From Flaveria trinervia (Eukaryota > Streptophyta > Magnoliopsida > Asterales > Asteraceae), in contig CM046451.1 of the NCBI GenBank assembly GCA_025506515.1, positions 41,807,701 to 41,871,700 on the forward strand: a DNA stretch of 64,000 nt, given 5' to 3'. Shown in pieces: positions 10,363 to 21,976 of the stretch (the first letter of the stretch is position 1; every line of letters starts with the position of its first letter). The translations under genes were made by a program, and so were the position numbers. The notes beneath the pieces were generated by a model. The model was not told the DNA's origin, made no database searches, and saw only the letters and a program-made list of their open reading frames with translations.

Positions 10363-11158
10363 TGTAGAGATTAATGAAGAGGCTAATGCAACCTAAACAT
10401 CCAATGTCTATCCTGTATGCTGCACAAGTGCATTGAAGAAGAATGCTTAGGAAGTTTTACACATGCAACATAAAATACTCTAAGTGTAAAATCTTCCGAA
10501 GCCAAGACCAATATCATCCGAAGCCAAATATGAAGTCTTCCGAAGCCTCAGAGACAAAGTCTTCCGAAGCTTCAACTCATGAAGACAGATTTCTTCCGAA
10601 GACTTTTAATACATGCTTTATCTGATGTACTTTTCCATAAAGCTGGACACCTTTCCGCTGCACCTCTGTAAGGTCACCAACTTACATGAGTTGGTGGAAA
10701 GGTCCATGCTTTTGGTAACTATACATTGAGGTCTTGAGTCTGTAACTTTCTACTTCATGTACTTTATCCTTTTTGTAATAGATAAGGATGTGAGCTATGG
10801 CATGTCATAGTCACAAGTCGAAAGGCAATCTACCTTTTGACTCTACAATTGATTTTGTTTTGTGTCTAGTCAATTGTATCCAGCTGGCTTTCAAAGTATA
10901 GCCGGCTGTAGGATGTAGTATAAGTATCTCATGTTCTTGTATCTTTGAATTATGCTTTGTAACACTTGTAATAGAACATAGAGAAAGCAATATACTACAT
11001 TCTTGAAAACCATATACTTGTGTTCTTGTGTTCTGTCTCTTATATTACTTGTGTTCTAGTGTCTTACCTTGGTTAATCCAGTTTACTGTTTGATTAAGTT
11101 TTAGTTAATCTCCTCTTTGTGTTGTTGTGTTGTAATTGACCCCTTCAACAGTCCTGCA
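10363..11158 (+). repeat. 3' LTR of A1 (796 bp)
   Basis: It starts TGTAGAGATT and ends GTCCTGCA at the target duplication. It matches the A2 5' LTR (21173-21974) along its length. CTTCCGAAG occurs at 10493, 10537, 10561 and 10593 in the first third, and a TATA-like GTATAAGTA lies at about 10918. Confidence 0.93.
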
Positions 11159-11163
11159 GGTAA

Positions 11164-12948
11164 CATTTCTGAGACTGAATCTACGGCAACCATGCCTTTT
11201 GATGACTCTGAAAGAGACATCATCGAGCAAAGGAAACCAGGGTGTCAAGAAACTACATCTGGTGGTGAGGATGAACATACTAGGTATGTTACCTCATCTC
11301 CCCATGATTCTTTAAAAGCAGACGAGGGAAGAATGCAACTCACCATACTAGACTTGCTTTCTAAAGTCTCAAACCTTGAACCCAAGGTTAGGACTTTAGA
11401 GGATAGGTCCGCCACTCAACAACTTGAGTTTGACAGTCTCAAGGCTCAACTAGCTGAGAAACACATGGAGAGATTTGTTAGGCATGTACTCATTCAAGTC
11501 TCCTTGAACTCTTCCACTAGCTCATCTATCTCTCAAGATGATGCTACCAAAGAGGGGGAGAGTGTTCAGAGACAAACACCAGAGTAACCATTGAGCCAAA
11601 CTTCAACTTCCCGATATTTGGCTCCCATTACAACTACCTTTTCTGAGCCATCCCAAATTGTACTGCAAATAGACCCAAGGATGCTCAGAGATCTCTATAG
11701 GCTCTTCTCCAAGTTTCTATTGAGATCCTCTTTAGATCAGCCCAGCCCCGATGCAGCTATGATGTACTTTGGAGCTGAAGAGCTTCAGAGGTTAAGTGCA
11801 CCTTCTACTACTGTGGAAGAAGTTGGTCAACCTAAGGTCCAAATGGAACCTGAGATTCAATTTGAAGGGTAAATAAGGATTGATGGCTAGCACCGAAACA
11901 ACCGAGACAGAAACTACACCCTCAAACTTCCAAAGCTGAAGTCAAAGTCTTAAAAGAACAAGCTAAGCCTTCTGAAGCTGAAATGGAAGCTATGGAAGGA
12001 CTGTTCTCATTGTCTGAGGATCTAATCATCACAAATGAAATTCTAGAGTTGGCATCTAAGGTGAATAGTGAGGACTTTCTTAATAAACCTCTAGCTCAGA
12101 CACCTTCACTACCTCCCTTACAATCAAGACAAAGCTCTTAAACTGCACAACCCTGAGCGACATCTCTTGTGAGAAAGACTCTGTCAAACTGACTTATGTT
12201 GATGGATCTTCATGTTCCCTCACAAGACTTCAATTTCTTGATCTGCCCAGAGGAACATTGGACCGTGTTGCTAGACTTCTTGGTCTCAACTCTGACTCCT
12301 TAAACGATGAAGAGAAGAAGCTGAGAAAAAAGCTGGTGACTCTGCTGGATACAAAGAAAGGGAACAAGATTCCTAGTCAGCCTCTTATGCCTAGAAAGAA
12401 AATCATCCAGCGGAGTTTCGATGAAGCCTTTCACAACTTTATGATGGATAGTGAGAATGGAGAAAGCAACAGGCTAAATGCCTCTTCTCTGCTACACTCT
12501 AGCAAATTTGACATTGCTGAGCTAGCAGAGAAACTATTCTCCAATCCCTCCAACTCCAAAACTGCTGCTCACATCAGAAGTCACCTTAGCAGCCTTCATC
12601 TTACTAAACTTTCCACAAAGAAAAGATTGAAGAGGAGTTGAAACTGGGAGAGAAGGAAGACAAGGAAAGGTCAACCACCAAAAGTATAGCTTTTCTATAG
12701 ATGGTGGAAGGCCCTCAATTGGAACCAATAGTTAAATGGGAGTATGACTACAACTCTCATCAACTAACTCTTTTCAGAGGGACCCAACAAAGGGTCATAT
12801 CATTCAAGGTGATAGACTGGATTTCCTGTCAACTAATGATTTGTACAAGCTTCTCAGCACCACTTCTTGGAAGAACAAAGAAACAGATAAATATCTGCTT
12901 TCCCTGGTGCTGAAAGCTTTGAGGAGCAGGAACAAGTGAGGTTTTGGT
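11164..12948 (+). pseudogene. B1 env-position ORF, C-terminal part
   Basis: After the A1 target duplication the B1 reading resumes, GNISETESTATMPFDD, and parallels B3 (62943 onward) and the reverse-strand fragment at 13841-15338. Open pieces are 11164-11587, 11591-11872, 12258-12641 and 12701-12913. A heptad-like coiled coil (LLSKVSNLEPKVRTLEDR) sits at about 11353-11406, followed by Gln/Ser-rich sequence and a conserved YFGAEELQRLSAPSTT block. Stops at 11585 and 11870 plus frameshifts break it. The protein end lies just before the polypurine tract. Confidence 0.75.
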
Positions 12949-12955
12949 AGCATCA

Positions 12956-12969
12956 GCCTAGGGGGAGTT
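12956..12969 (+). promoter_or_regulatory. Polypurine tract of B1
   Basis: GCCTAGGGGGAGTT directly precedes TGTTGGATC, the LTR start. It is the same tract as in A1. Confidence 0.85.
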
Positions 12970-13840
12970 TGTTGGATCAAGAAGAAGGCTAGTGCAACCA
13001 AAACCAAATTACTTAGAATATTTTTGGTGCATCTAATAAAAGACTTCCGAAGCTAAATATGGAACTTCCGAAGGAAATAGAGTTCTTCCGAAGAACAAAG
13101 TGAAAGTTCAACTTCTAAAGACAAACTCTACTTCCGAAGAGAAAGCATTCACTTCTGAAGATCAAGTCTTAGAAGAAAAGATCAGAAGTGAACTTCTGAA
13201 GTATGAAGAACAAAAGAAGTCCATCAAGCCTCGGAAGAAGTAGCCTCTTCCGAAGTATAAGTGGCTTTGGAAGAAGTTGTTCTTTCGAAGACACTTAACC
13301 TTCAGAAGACACTACTATGAACCACTAGACATAAATATCGTCTCTGACACTCCGTTACAGACCTCTGAGATACTGCATGGAGTTTTCTCAAAAGCCATGT
13401 AGCTGACCATACTTTATTCTACTTTTCACCTTTATTAGATAATACAGTTGCCAACTTTAGTTGGTGACAAAAGGTAAGCCATGGACATGTCATGACTACC
13501 ATATCTTAGATAAGACTTTATCTAAGATATCTTAAAACTATAGCTTTGTAGTATTTGCTTTAGTTAGAGGATTCCAGCTAGTATCAAAGTTTATCCGGTT
13601 TTAGGTAGTATTATATATAGTTTCTCATTATAACTCATGCAACATGCTTGTAAGAGTCTTGTAATACTTTGAGTTGAGAAGCAATATATACAAGTACCTT
13701 GAAAATTATCTCTATGTGATCTTTGCTACTTATTATATTACTATCAACTCTTAGAAAAGACTTTGCTTCATCTGATCCGAGTGTAGTATAAGTGAGTTTG
13801 AGAAAAAAACCAAGTGTTAAGTGACAAAACCGATCCTGCA
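12970..13840 (+). repeat. 3' LTR of B1 (871 bp)
   Basis: It begins TGTTGGATCAAG and ends CCGATCCTGCA. It matches B2 (15344-16200) and, apart from an internal deletion, B3 (54344-54853). Several CTTCCGAAG and near-copies lie in the first 350 bp. A TATA-like TATATATAG is at 13612-13620. Confidence 0.92.
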
Positions 13841-15338
13841 TCCTCTGAGGCCACCCTTACCGCTTCTTTTCTTTGTTCAATCAATAGCAGGGTTGCGTTT
13901 TCTAACTCAATCAACTCCTCTAGTGGTAGCGGGAGCACATCTTCATCAGCAACTCCAAGATTGACAAGCCCGTCTCACTTCCACTCTCCTTTTGTTCTGG
14001 ATAGCCTCCTGGTTGGCTGTAGCTTCTTTACTACTTGTAGTTAGCAATTTACCAATGGGGAGTCTACATTTCTTTTAAGCTTCTCTAACCTTTCTTCCTT
14101 TTGAATCTCTTCCATAGTCATCTTCCACTTTCCTTTGATGTCTTTGGAAGTGCTAGACTTTGGAAGTTCTTATGCAGAGGTTTCAGGTTGGGAGGTTGTG
14201 GCTGGAGGTTGTTGCACTAATGTTGTTTTAGTGAGGGGTTGGTTGAGAAAATCCTCACTATTCACCTTAGATGCCAAATCAAGGATTGCATATGTGATGA
14301 TTAGATCATTGGATAAAGAGAATAGCCCTTATGTAGCTTCCATCTCAGCTTTGGAAGATTGAATTTGTTCTTTTTAGGCTTTGACTTCTGCTTTAGAAAT
14401 CTATGGGAGTGCACTTTCTGTCCCAACTATTTTAGTTGTTGGGCCATCAATCCTTGTTTCCCCTTAGAAATCAATCTCAGGTTCAACAAACACCTTAGGT
14501 TGACCAACTTCTTGGATAGTAGTAGAAGGTGCCCTCAGCCTCTGAAGCTCTTCAGCTCCAAAGTACACCACAACCACATTAGGGCTAGGCTGATCTAAGA
14601 AGGATCCCATCAGGAACTTGGAAAAGAACCTGTTGAGATATTAGAGCATCCTTGGGTCCATTTGTAAAACAACTAGAGGAGGCTCGAGAAAAACTATTGC
14701 TTGATGAGCAGGGTATCTTGAAGTCAAAGTAGAAAGAGCTCTACTTTGTGGTTCCATCTGTGTTTGTCTTTAAACACACTCCCCTTTTTTGGTAGTATCA
14801 TCTTGAGAGCTAGATGAGCTAGAGGAAGAGGTCAGTGAGACTTGAATTGGTACATGCCTAATAGATCTCTCAATCTATTTCTCAACTCGTTAAGCCTTGA
14901 GATTTTCAATCTCAAGTTGCTGAGTGGTAGAAATATCCTCTAAATTCTTAACCTTAGATTCAAAGTTTGAGACATTAGAAAGTAGGCCGTGAATGGTGAG
15001 TTGCAGTCTTCCCTCATCTTCTTTTGAAGAATCAGGGGGAGATGAGGTAACATACCTAGTATGTTCAGCCTCACCACTAGATGTAGTTTCTTGGCCTCCT
15101 AGTTTCCCTTGCCTACTGATGTCTCTTTTAGAGTCATCAAAGGGTACAGTTGCCGTAGATTTAGTCTCAGATATGTTACCAATGTTCTGAGGATCCAATG
15201 AGGCTCCCTTAGTAGTGGCAACTAAATCTACATGAGTCCCCTCTACATTAATGGGACTCGCCTCAGTTAAGGCTTGCTGATAGGGGCTAGAGATAAGAGG
15301 TCCCTCTAAGATCTATCAATCCTTGAGAGGGTGTATTG
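13841..15338 (-). pseudogene. Reverse-strand fragment of a B-type env-position ORF
   Basis: On the minus strand this reads as the B env-position protein from upstream of GNISETKSTATVPFDD (about 15165) through the coiled coil (LLSNVSNFESKVKNLEDI), the YFGAEELQRLRAPSTT block and the basic region near 13900. The longest open piece is 14890-15198. Its right edge is cut by the B2 5' LTR and its left edge abuts the B1 3' LTR, so two later insertions of the same family flank it. No LTR of its own is in the window. Confidence 0.82.
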
Positions 15339-15343
15339 GATCA

Positions 15344-16200
15344 TGTTGAATCTAGAAAGGTTGATGCAACAAAACCAAACACTTAAACTATTTTGGTGCA
15401 ACAAATAAAGGACTTCCGAAGCTAAGTATGAAACTTTCGAAGACAAATAGAGTTCTTCCAAAGACAAGTGCAAGATCAACTTCTGAAGGAAAACTCCAAC
15501 TTCCGAAGACAAAGTCTTCTCTTTCGAAGCTTCAACACTTAGAAAAAATGAAGACTAAAACTTCCAAAGTATGAAGTCCCAAGGAAGCCTCGGAAGGAGT
15601 AGCTACTTTCAAAGTATAAGTGGCTTCAAAAGAACAAGTTCTTCCGAAGCTAGTTAACCTTCGGAAGCATCTACTATGAACTTGTGGACATAAGTATGGT
15701 CTCTCTAACACTCCGCTGCACACCTCTGATATACTGCATGGCGTTTTCTTAAAACCCATGTAGTTGACCATACTTTATTCCACTGTTCACCTTTATCTGT
15801 TAGTACAATTTCCAACTTTAGTTGGTGATAGAAGGTAAGTCATGGATATGTCATGACTATCAAATCTTATATAAGAAAAATCCAAGATACCTTACCTATA
15901 GCTTTTTAGTATTTGCATTAGTTATAGGAATCCAACTGGTATCAAATTATATCCGGCTGTAGGTGATAGTATATATAGTTTCTCACTGTAACTCATGTAA
16001 TAAGCTTGTAAGAGGCTTGTTAATTTGAGTTAAGAAGTAATATATACAAGTACCTTGAAAATTATCTCCTTGTATTCTTTGCTACTTAATATATTATCAT
16101 CAACTCTTAAAAGAGATTCTACTTCATCTAAACCAGTGCATGTGATTAAGTGAGTTTGAGAGAAAAACTAAGTGTTAAGTGATAAAAAACCGATCCTACA
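15344..16200 (+). repeat. 5' LTR of element B2 (857 bp)
   Basis: It starts TGTTGAATCTAG and ends CGATCCTACA, directly followed by a primer site, so it is a 5' LTR. The 5 bp before it are GATCA; the other duplication copy is beyond the window. CTTCCGAAG motifs and the TATA-like GTATATATAG (about 15968) match B1. Confidence 0.92.
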
Positions 16201-16202
16201 AA

Positions 16203-16214
16203 TGGTATCAGAGC
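16203..16214 (+). promoter_or_regulatory. Primer binding site of B2
   Basis: TGGTATCAGAGC starts two bases after the LTR. It is complementary to the 3' end of plant initiator-Met tRNA, the usual copia minus-strand primer. Confidence 0.9.
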
Positions 16215-16289
16215 GTTTTAGGCTCTTAATTATGAGATATTACCATCCAAATCACCTGTTTTTCATTCCTCCATTCACCACACTCTAAA

Positions 16290-16362
16290 ATGGCCCTCAA
16301 CCAAAAGTCTGAAGTTGAGATGGGGACGATGACTAAAGCACCCATCATAACCCTTGAAAACT
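16290..16362 (+). pseudogene. gag: B2 gag, first codons
   Basis: The ATG at 16290 begins MALNQKSEVEMGTM and corresponds to B3 gag at 54943. It breaks off after KAPIITLENF where element C+ begins. The gag continues, after about 70 bp missing relative to B3, at 20975. Confidence 0.8.
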
Positions 16363-16389
16363 TTAGTTCATTGTCTAGCATGACATTTA

Positions 16390-18606
16390 AAATATGATAT
16401 TATTCCCAGGGGAGAATTATTTTACAAATTTTGGGAAAAATATTTTTGGAGGGGTAAATTGCAATAATAAATATAAAAATAAAAATGGCTTTTGCAGAAC
16501 TGTTTAAATCCTTCAAATCTGATAATCTAACAATTGCACAATGTCGGTTTGATAATTTTGCAGCTTTAAAGAATGAAAAGATGCCCGATTTTCTTGATCA
16601 TTTTCTGTTGGTGGCAAATAATATGAAGAAGTTTGATGCCCAATTGGGAAGTCATGAACAAGTTCTAAGATTGCTTGATTCCCTCCCTTCAAAATAGAGC
16701 TCACACGGCAAGTCGATTAAACGAGATAGAGGTATTCGGGATTACAAATTAATGGAGGTGATCAACAAACTGAAAGAAATGGAGTTGGATATCAAATGTC
16801 GTGAGTACTATGAAGTGACATATCTAACTCCAAAGATCACTTCAAACTCCACAGAGAAACCAGATGCTAGCACCAATTCTGACAGTTTACCAAAACCTAG
16901 AATTGAAGAGGTACAAGAGGAGCTTAAGCAGACATCAATGGGTAAAGATGGAGCTGAGTTGAATGATAAAATTTTTGATGCTGAAAAGGAAGAGGAATGG
17001 AAGCGAAATACCAGAGTTTGCAACTGCGATAAGGCTTTTATTGCTGAAAGAGTCATCTTGGATCTTCCATACGAGACAATTCAGGATATGTGTTCTTCTG
17101 CTTGCAAAATTAGACTATTTGGTGTGTATAAAGCTAATAGGTTACTTTTAGAAAACCAAAAGGAATTAACCACCATAAATGCAGAACTTAAAAAGAGTGA
17201 AGCCAAGTATTTCATAAAATTAAATGAAGCTTTAAAAGAAAATGATTATTTAAAACGAACTCTTCTTGAAAGAAATGCTGAAATTAATGTTTTAAATGTA
17301 AGAGTCACCTTGGCTGAATTTGAAACAAGGAAGCTTAAAACAAAGCTTGACAAATGGACCATATCGGAATGAAAAAGGAAGAGTTACTATGTAAACAAAG
17401 GGGAGTTAGGATTAAAACGGGAGTGGGTTGTGGTGAAAATCCATACGTCTATCCTCCTCCTAGCACTCATTGTTACTCTCCTATGCATCACCCTCATCCA
17501 TCTAATGATTTGATTAAAGCTGCAGAAACTAATAGTTTAAAAGCAGGTTTAAGCAGTGTTAATCTTAAAGAGGTTAGAGATGTGTAGAATTCTCCTGTAG
17601 GTTTGGGGTTCCTTGGGCAGGGATCTGATAAGATTAATGAGGATTCAACCTCTGGTGTTCCAAAACCAATATCAGTTGCTTCTCCAACCTTCTTCAACAA
17701 ATTCAAAACAGGTAATATTCCTTTTTTTGTTCCTGTCAGGTTTGTCAAAGAAGGAACAGTTGTTGAATCGTCTGGCAATCAAAACCCTATAACGAAGCCG
17801 ACACAATAGGAGGTATCAATCAATATCCATTGGAAGCAGATCTGTGTATACGAGACTGGTCAAGCTCAGATGATGAATCAAACACAGAGGATTGTGTCAG
17901 TTCATCAAAGACCAAGATATCACCTGAAACTGTCAAGTCTCAAACGCTTCGATAAAATGAATCAAGACCAATACGGATCTCTTCTCTAATTGCAAAACAA
18001 CCCAATCAATCAGTGAAGATTTCATTCCCTATTCAGCACGGGGAAAATTTAGAACAAGCAAGAATCTGCTAGAAGCTCAAAGCGATTCTTATCCCCACCT
18101 ACACCACATAGTTCAGTCAAGCATCAAAAGCCTTTCAAGGCTTGTTTTGAGTGTAGAAAAAAGGTCATGTGGTAAAGAAGTGCCCTCAAAGACTTGCTTT
18201 GAATGGTAAAGGCAAAACGAATTGTATCTTCAAATATAAGTCTACAAAGAATGTTCCAGATGGTAAAGGAAACATGGGTTGCTTCTCTGGATCAAGAGGT
18301 AAAAAACACACATCTTTAAATGGTTGGATGGAAAACCCTCCATCCAAACCTTTTCATGTGAAGCCGGTTTCATATGATTCAAAGATAAAAATGACCAAAG
18401 GTTTAAAACCAAATTATTTTCCTTCTACTCTTAAACAGAAAATGTTTTCCAAATTTAATTCATTCAAATCCAAATTAATTGAACTGAAACAAATTTGGCA
18501 AATTAATAAGAAGGATACAGATATCCCCGATTGTTTAAACGGTTGTGTGCGGAAGCGGATTTCTTATATCGATGAAAATAGAACTTCCAGAACTACAATG
18601 GCCTAG
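16390..18606 (+). pseudogene. gag: C+ gag
   Basis: Open pieces are 16485-16697, 16752-17372, 17354-17587 (other frame) and 18169-18606. The first carries a UBN2-type Gag segment (KMPDFLDHFLLVANNMKK, LLDSLPS). The second has CNCDKAFIAERVILDLPYE, a Cys-rich block (DMCSSACKIRLFGVYKANR), and a long coiled coil (LNEALKENDYLKRTLLERN) ending DKWTISE. At about 18140-18185 is a degraded CCHC knuckle (CFECRKK, then KKCPQRL). Similar blocks occur in D gag (33760-34083). Stops at 16695 and frameshifts near 17370 break it. The C-terminal basic segment has no counterpart I recognise in D, E or B3. Confidence 0.8.
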
Positions 18607-20512
18607 GTTCCCCTTTCTAACTCATTTGTTAATGAGTGTAGGAACAATTCAGGAGGACTGATAGTAATCCGGTTTACTGACAGGGATTGTTCCTAATTCA
18701 AATTTGAGACGGCACAAACAGGTTAAGGTCATGGTATTTTATTCACAATCTGGATTTTTATCTACACAATCACCGTTCTCACTTCACAATCACTATATAT
18801 TTCTTGAGAATTCATTTCGTAGATTCATATCAGTGTAGTTTGGAAGACCTTCTTCGGTAAATTTCTATTTGTGTACAATTTTGTAAAAAAAAGAAAATTT
18901 TAAAAATAAAAAATATATAAAAATAAAAAAATAAGTTTGCAAAAAAAATTTAGGGGGAGAGTATAAGTATACAAAAATGAAAAGAGAACTCGAAACTTGA
19001 TTCGAGATGATGAGAAATGATTGTATATCTTCTTGAAATGCTTGTTTTTGCATGACTTGCGTTTTTAAAATGAGAAATGATAGTAACTGATGCTGTTATC
19101 TGATTCACATTTTATGTTTAATTGCAAGTAATAGAAAAAAACAAATAGATTCTTTAATGATATGCTTGGTAGACTCAGCCTGAAAGATAAAATAGACAAC
19201 AAAATAATGATTTAAATTAAATCTATGCTTAAGGATGTCTGGATTTACGTAATCATTTTGGCCTGCACGAAAACTTAGTCCCGACAAAAAATGGATTGAG
19301 ATTGATCTTTCACCCACCATGATACAAATCATATAAGCCATATCTTTGAGCCATGATTGGTGTAGTTATGTGTCTTGTGTTTGTGCTAATCTCCTCTGCT
19401 GTACGGAAGTACTGACATGGAGTGATGATCTCCTTTTCTGTAAGATAGTACTGACCTGGAGCTCTTATCGGCACATGATTAAATGGTCATCTCCTTTGTT
19501 ATACATGAGTATAGACCTGCGGCTCTTACCATTTTGGTCTAAGTAGTGTCAAATCATCTAAACGATGAATTCATCACAGAATGAAATGTTCTATTGATAA
19601 TCACTTGCACACTAATGCACAAGCCTTGCTCTATAAAGATCGTTACAAAATTCAAGAATCCTGAGGTTGGGTGAGGGTTTTTGCCAAATGATTATAGGGT
19701 TCTAGCATTCTAAAGCATCTAATCGAACCTTAACGAATCATCTGTTGCTTGTTGAAAAAGATAGGGCATGGGTTTAAGTGGATAAACATATCAACAATCA
19801 TTATTGATCTGTTTGAGAATTTCAAAATCATTCAAAGACTGTGATTAGATTCAGTTATCAGTGTGATCTCATTGCTTGTTGATGGTTAAATTCGTCTTTG
19901 TGCTAAAGTATATCTTGAGGATATGATCTCATGATCGATTTAGTTCTCAGTTTAAAAAATGTTATAATAATGTATACAACAAAAAATAAAAATTATACTA
20001 AATTTTCATTTCTAAATTTCTTTTAGATCTTCCATATTATACTGTTACAATTTTACCATTTTTCATGCATTTCACAGAAATTGCGTACAAATGAACACGA
20101 GTGCGCTTGTTTTTCACACACAGATAAACATGGGCTTATCTTGTTAAAATGAAATGATCTAATTAGAAATGTCGAGATTGTATTTGTGAATGTGTTTCAG
20201 ATTTTAGCTGTAAGTGATGGCCGATCATCAGTTGATCAGAGAACCTGTTCCTCAAGTCTGCAGAAGATACCAAGCTGGGAATCCTCCTTCTACATATTCT
20301 GAAGCACTCAAGATTTGAGAATTGGGAATTCTATTCCAATATCCACGCAAAGCTTGCACTCGAAAAAGGGGAGCATAATAGGGGGAGCTTATGAGATGAA
20401 TAACCTTTCTAATCAGATTCAGAAAGCTTCAATTTGAAGATCTTTCTATTGTTATCTTCTCGATGCTGATTTCGTTTGAAGACATTGATAATGATAGACT
20501 AAGGGGGAGTAT
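18607..20512 (+). other. C+ 3' non-coding region with several polypurine tracts
   Basis: This 1.9-kb stretch has no supportable ORF. Polypurine tracts TTTAGGGGGAGAG (about 18948), TAGGGGGAGCTT (about 20379) and AAGGGGGAGTAT (20501) mark its start, late part and end. The region 18985-19960 is strongly similar to D (50180-51150) and to C-, and more weakly to E. It includes three spaced imperfect copies of GTAGTACTGACCTGGAG at about 19400-19520. Confidence 0.8.
20501..20512 (+). promoter_or_regulatory. Polypurine tract next to the C+ 3' LTR
   Basis: AAGGGGGAGTAT directly precedes the TGTTGGAG that opens the LTR. The C- copy has the same tract in reverse complement at 22555-22566. Confidence 0.85.
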
Positions 20513-20974
20513 TGTTGGAGCTGTAAAAGATTGTCTATATTATCAACATAGTGAAAGTCATCAAAGTGAACGTCACGGTCAAAGTCAACAAAAGTCAAAC
20601 CGACACGTTCGAGACGAGGAGCCGAGACGAGACGTTGAAGATTTAAATGACTCGGAATTTTATTGTAATAAATATATTTTGTGTGAACAAAATATATTTT
20701 ATCTTGTTTTAGTCATTTTTATGATTTATATGTAATTTTCCATTAATTAGCCTAAGTCTAGGGGGTTAAGTGCAATTAGTGAATATTAGTCTAGACTATA
20801 AATAGGTTAATTGTAATTAGGTTTGTTAATGGTTGCATGACCAATAGATTGAGAGATTATTTGTAAACACATATTTTGCAATCTAATTGAAGATCAAAGG
20901 GGTTTTGATTGTGATTATCATATTTGATCTAATTCTTCATGATTTGATTCAAGTGTGATTTTCCCGGAGTAACA
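20513..20974 (+). repeat. 3' LTR of C+ (462 bp)
   Basis: It begins TGTTGGAGCTG and ends CCCGGAGTAACA. A reverse-strand copy is at 22092-22554. A TATA box, TATAAATA, is at 20797-20804. The U3 part contains GAGACGAGG and GAGACGAGACG direct repeats. It is unlike the D LTR. Confidence 0.9.
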
Positions 20975-21172
20975 ATTATAAATGGCATCTACAAGCCAAA
21001 GGTTGCTGCCCCAGGTGGAAATGGAGCCATGATAGAGAAAGTTGTTGAAGACTACTCTGATGAAGACCGGAAGAAGATGGACATTGACAGTAATGCCATT
21101 ACTGTTCTTATGACTGCTATACCAAACTCCATTATGGTGGGGTTCGAGCACTACAGATCAGCTAAAGAACTA
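20975..21172 (+). pseudogene. gag: B2 gag, continuation
   Basis: The protein APGGNGAMIEKVVEDYSDED and on to IPNSIMVGFEH matches B3 gag at 55104-55290. It continues the reading interrupted at 16362 and is itself cut at 21172 by the A2 LTR (preceding 5 bp AACTA). A 29-residue segment present in B3 is absent at the C+ junction. Confidence 0.82.
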
Positions 21173-21974
21173 TGTAAGGAATACATGTTAAGGCTGATGC
21201 AACTCCAAACACTTCAAGTGTGCTGCATGCTGCACAAGTACATTAAAGAAGAATACTTCAGAAGTTTCACACATGCAACTGAAATACTCTAAGTGTGATA
21301 TCTTCCGAAGCCAAGACCAATATCTTCCGAAGCCAAAGATGAAGTATTCCGAAGCTTCAGAGACAAAGTCTTCCAAAGCTCAACACTTGAAGACAAATTT
21401 CTTTCGAAGACATTTAGTGTACATGCTTTATCTGATGTACTTTACATAAAGCTGGACCCTTTTCCGCTACAAATATGTAAAGTCACCAACTTGCATGAGT
21501 TAGTGAAAAGGTCCATGCTTTTAGTAACTATACATTGAGGTCTTGAGTCTGTAACTTTCTACTTCATGTACTTTATCCTTTTTGTAATATATTAGGATAT
21601 GAGGTATGGCATGTCATAGTCACAAGTCAAAAGGCAATCTGCCTTTTGACTTTACAATTGATTTTGTGTTGTATCTAGTCAATTGTATCCAGCTGGCCTT
21701 CAAAGTATGGCCGACTTTAGGATGTAGTATGTGTATCTCAAATACTTGTAACTTTCCTTTATGCTTTGTAACACTTGTAATAGAACTTGAGAAGGCAATA
21801 TACTGTAATCTTGAAAACCATTTCCTTGTGTCTTGCTATCTTGTTTTGTCTCTTAGTTACTTATGTTCTTAGTATCATCTATTGTGGTTAATCTAGTTTA
21901 ACTGTTTGATTAGTCAAAGTTAATCTCCTTTTGTGTTGAGGTGTTGTAAGTTGACCACCTTCACCGGTCCTGCA
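21173..21974 (+). repeat. 5' LTR of element A2 (802 bp)
   Basis: It begins TGTAAGGAATACATG and ends CGGTCCTGCA, then a primer site. It matches the A1 3' LTR throughout. CTTCCGAAG copies occur at about 21303 and 21328. Part of the matching 3' LTR is at 30947-31242. Confidence 0.92.
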
Positions 21975-21976
21975 TT

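Larger units (their letters stand above)
2582..11158 (+). mobile_element. Element A1, chimeric copia element with intact target duplication
   Basis: The element starts TGTAGAGATTAATG and ends GTCCTGCA, flanked by GGTAA at 2577-2581 and 11159-11163. The B1 ORF is continuous when it is removed. Order: 139-bp head of a 5' LTR, a 510-bp piece of env-position ORF where gag should be, the end of gag, pol, a non-coding region, the env-position ORF, polypurine tract, and a full 796-bp 3' LTR. No primer site or 5' gag remains. All coding parts have stops or frameshifts, so it is dead. Confidence 0.9.
1..13840 (+). mobile_element. Element B1, 3' part of a Sirevirus-like copia element
   Basis: This is the downstream half of a Ty1/copia element; its 5' LTR, gag and pol lie left of the window. 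What remains is the env-position ORF (172 onward), a polypurine tract and a 3' LTR ending TGCA at 13840. The ORF is split three ways: solo LTR F sits at 1045-2071 and element A1 at 2582-11158, each flanked by a 5-bp duplication. The parts rejoin when compared with the same ORF in B3 (61573-64000). Immediately beyond 13840 lies a reverse-strand copy of the same ORF, so B1 probably inserted into an older relative. Confidence 0.88.
16363..20974 (+). mobile_element. Element C+, gag-only (pol-less) copia element, 5' truncated
   Basis: The element holds gag with CCHC knuckle, a long non-coding 3' region and a 3' LTR ending AACA at 20974. No protease, integrase, RT or RNase H is present between the end of gag (18606) and the 3' region. 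C- (22092-27263, opposite strand) has the same structure and the same gag-to-3'-region junction. C+ starts within gag, at ATTGTCTAGCATGAC, so its 5' LTR is lost. It most likely depended on a D-like autonomous partner. Confidence 0.85.

Noticed and set aside
14890..15190. Plus-strand ORF 14993-15190 and other plus-strand ORFs at 13814-14598
   Set aside because: They are antisense to the reverse-strand env-position fragment, whose protein is conserved with B1 and B3.
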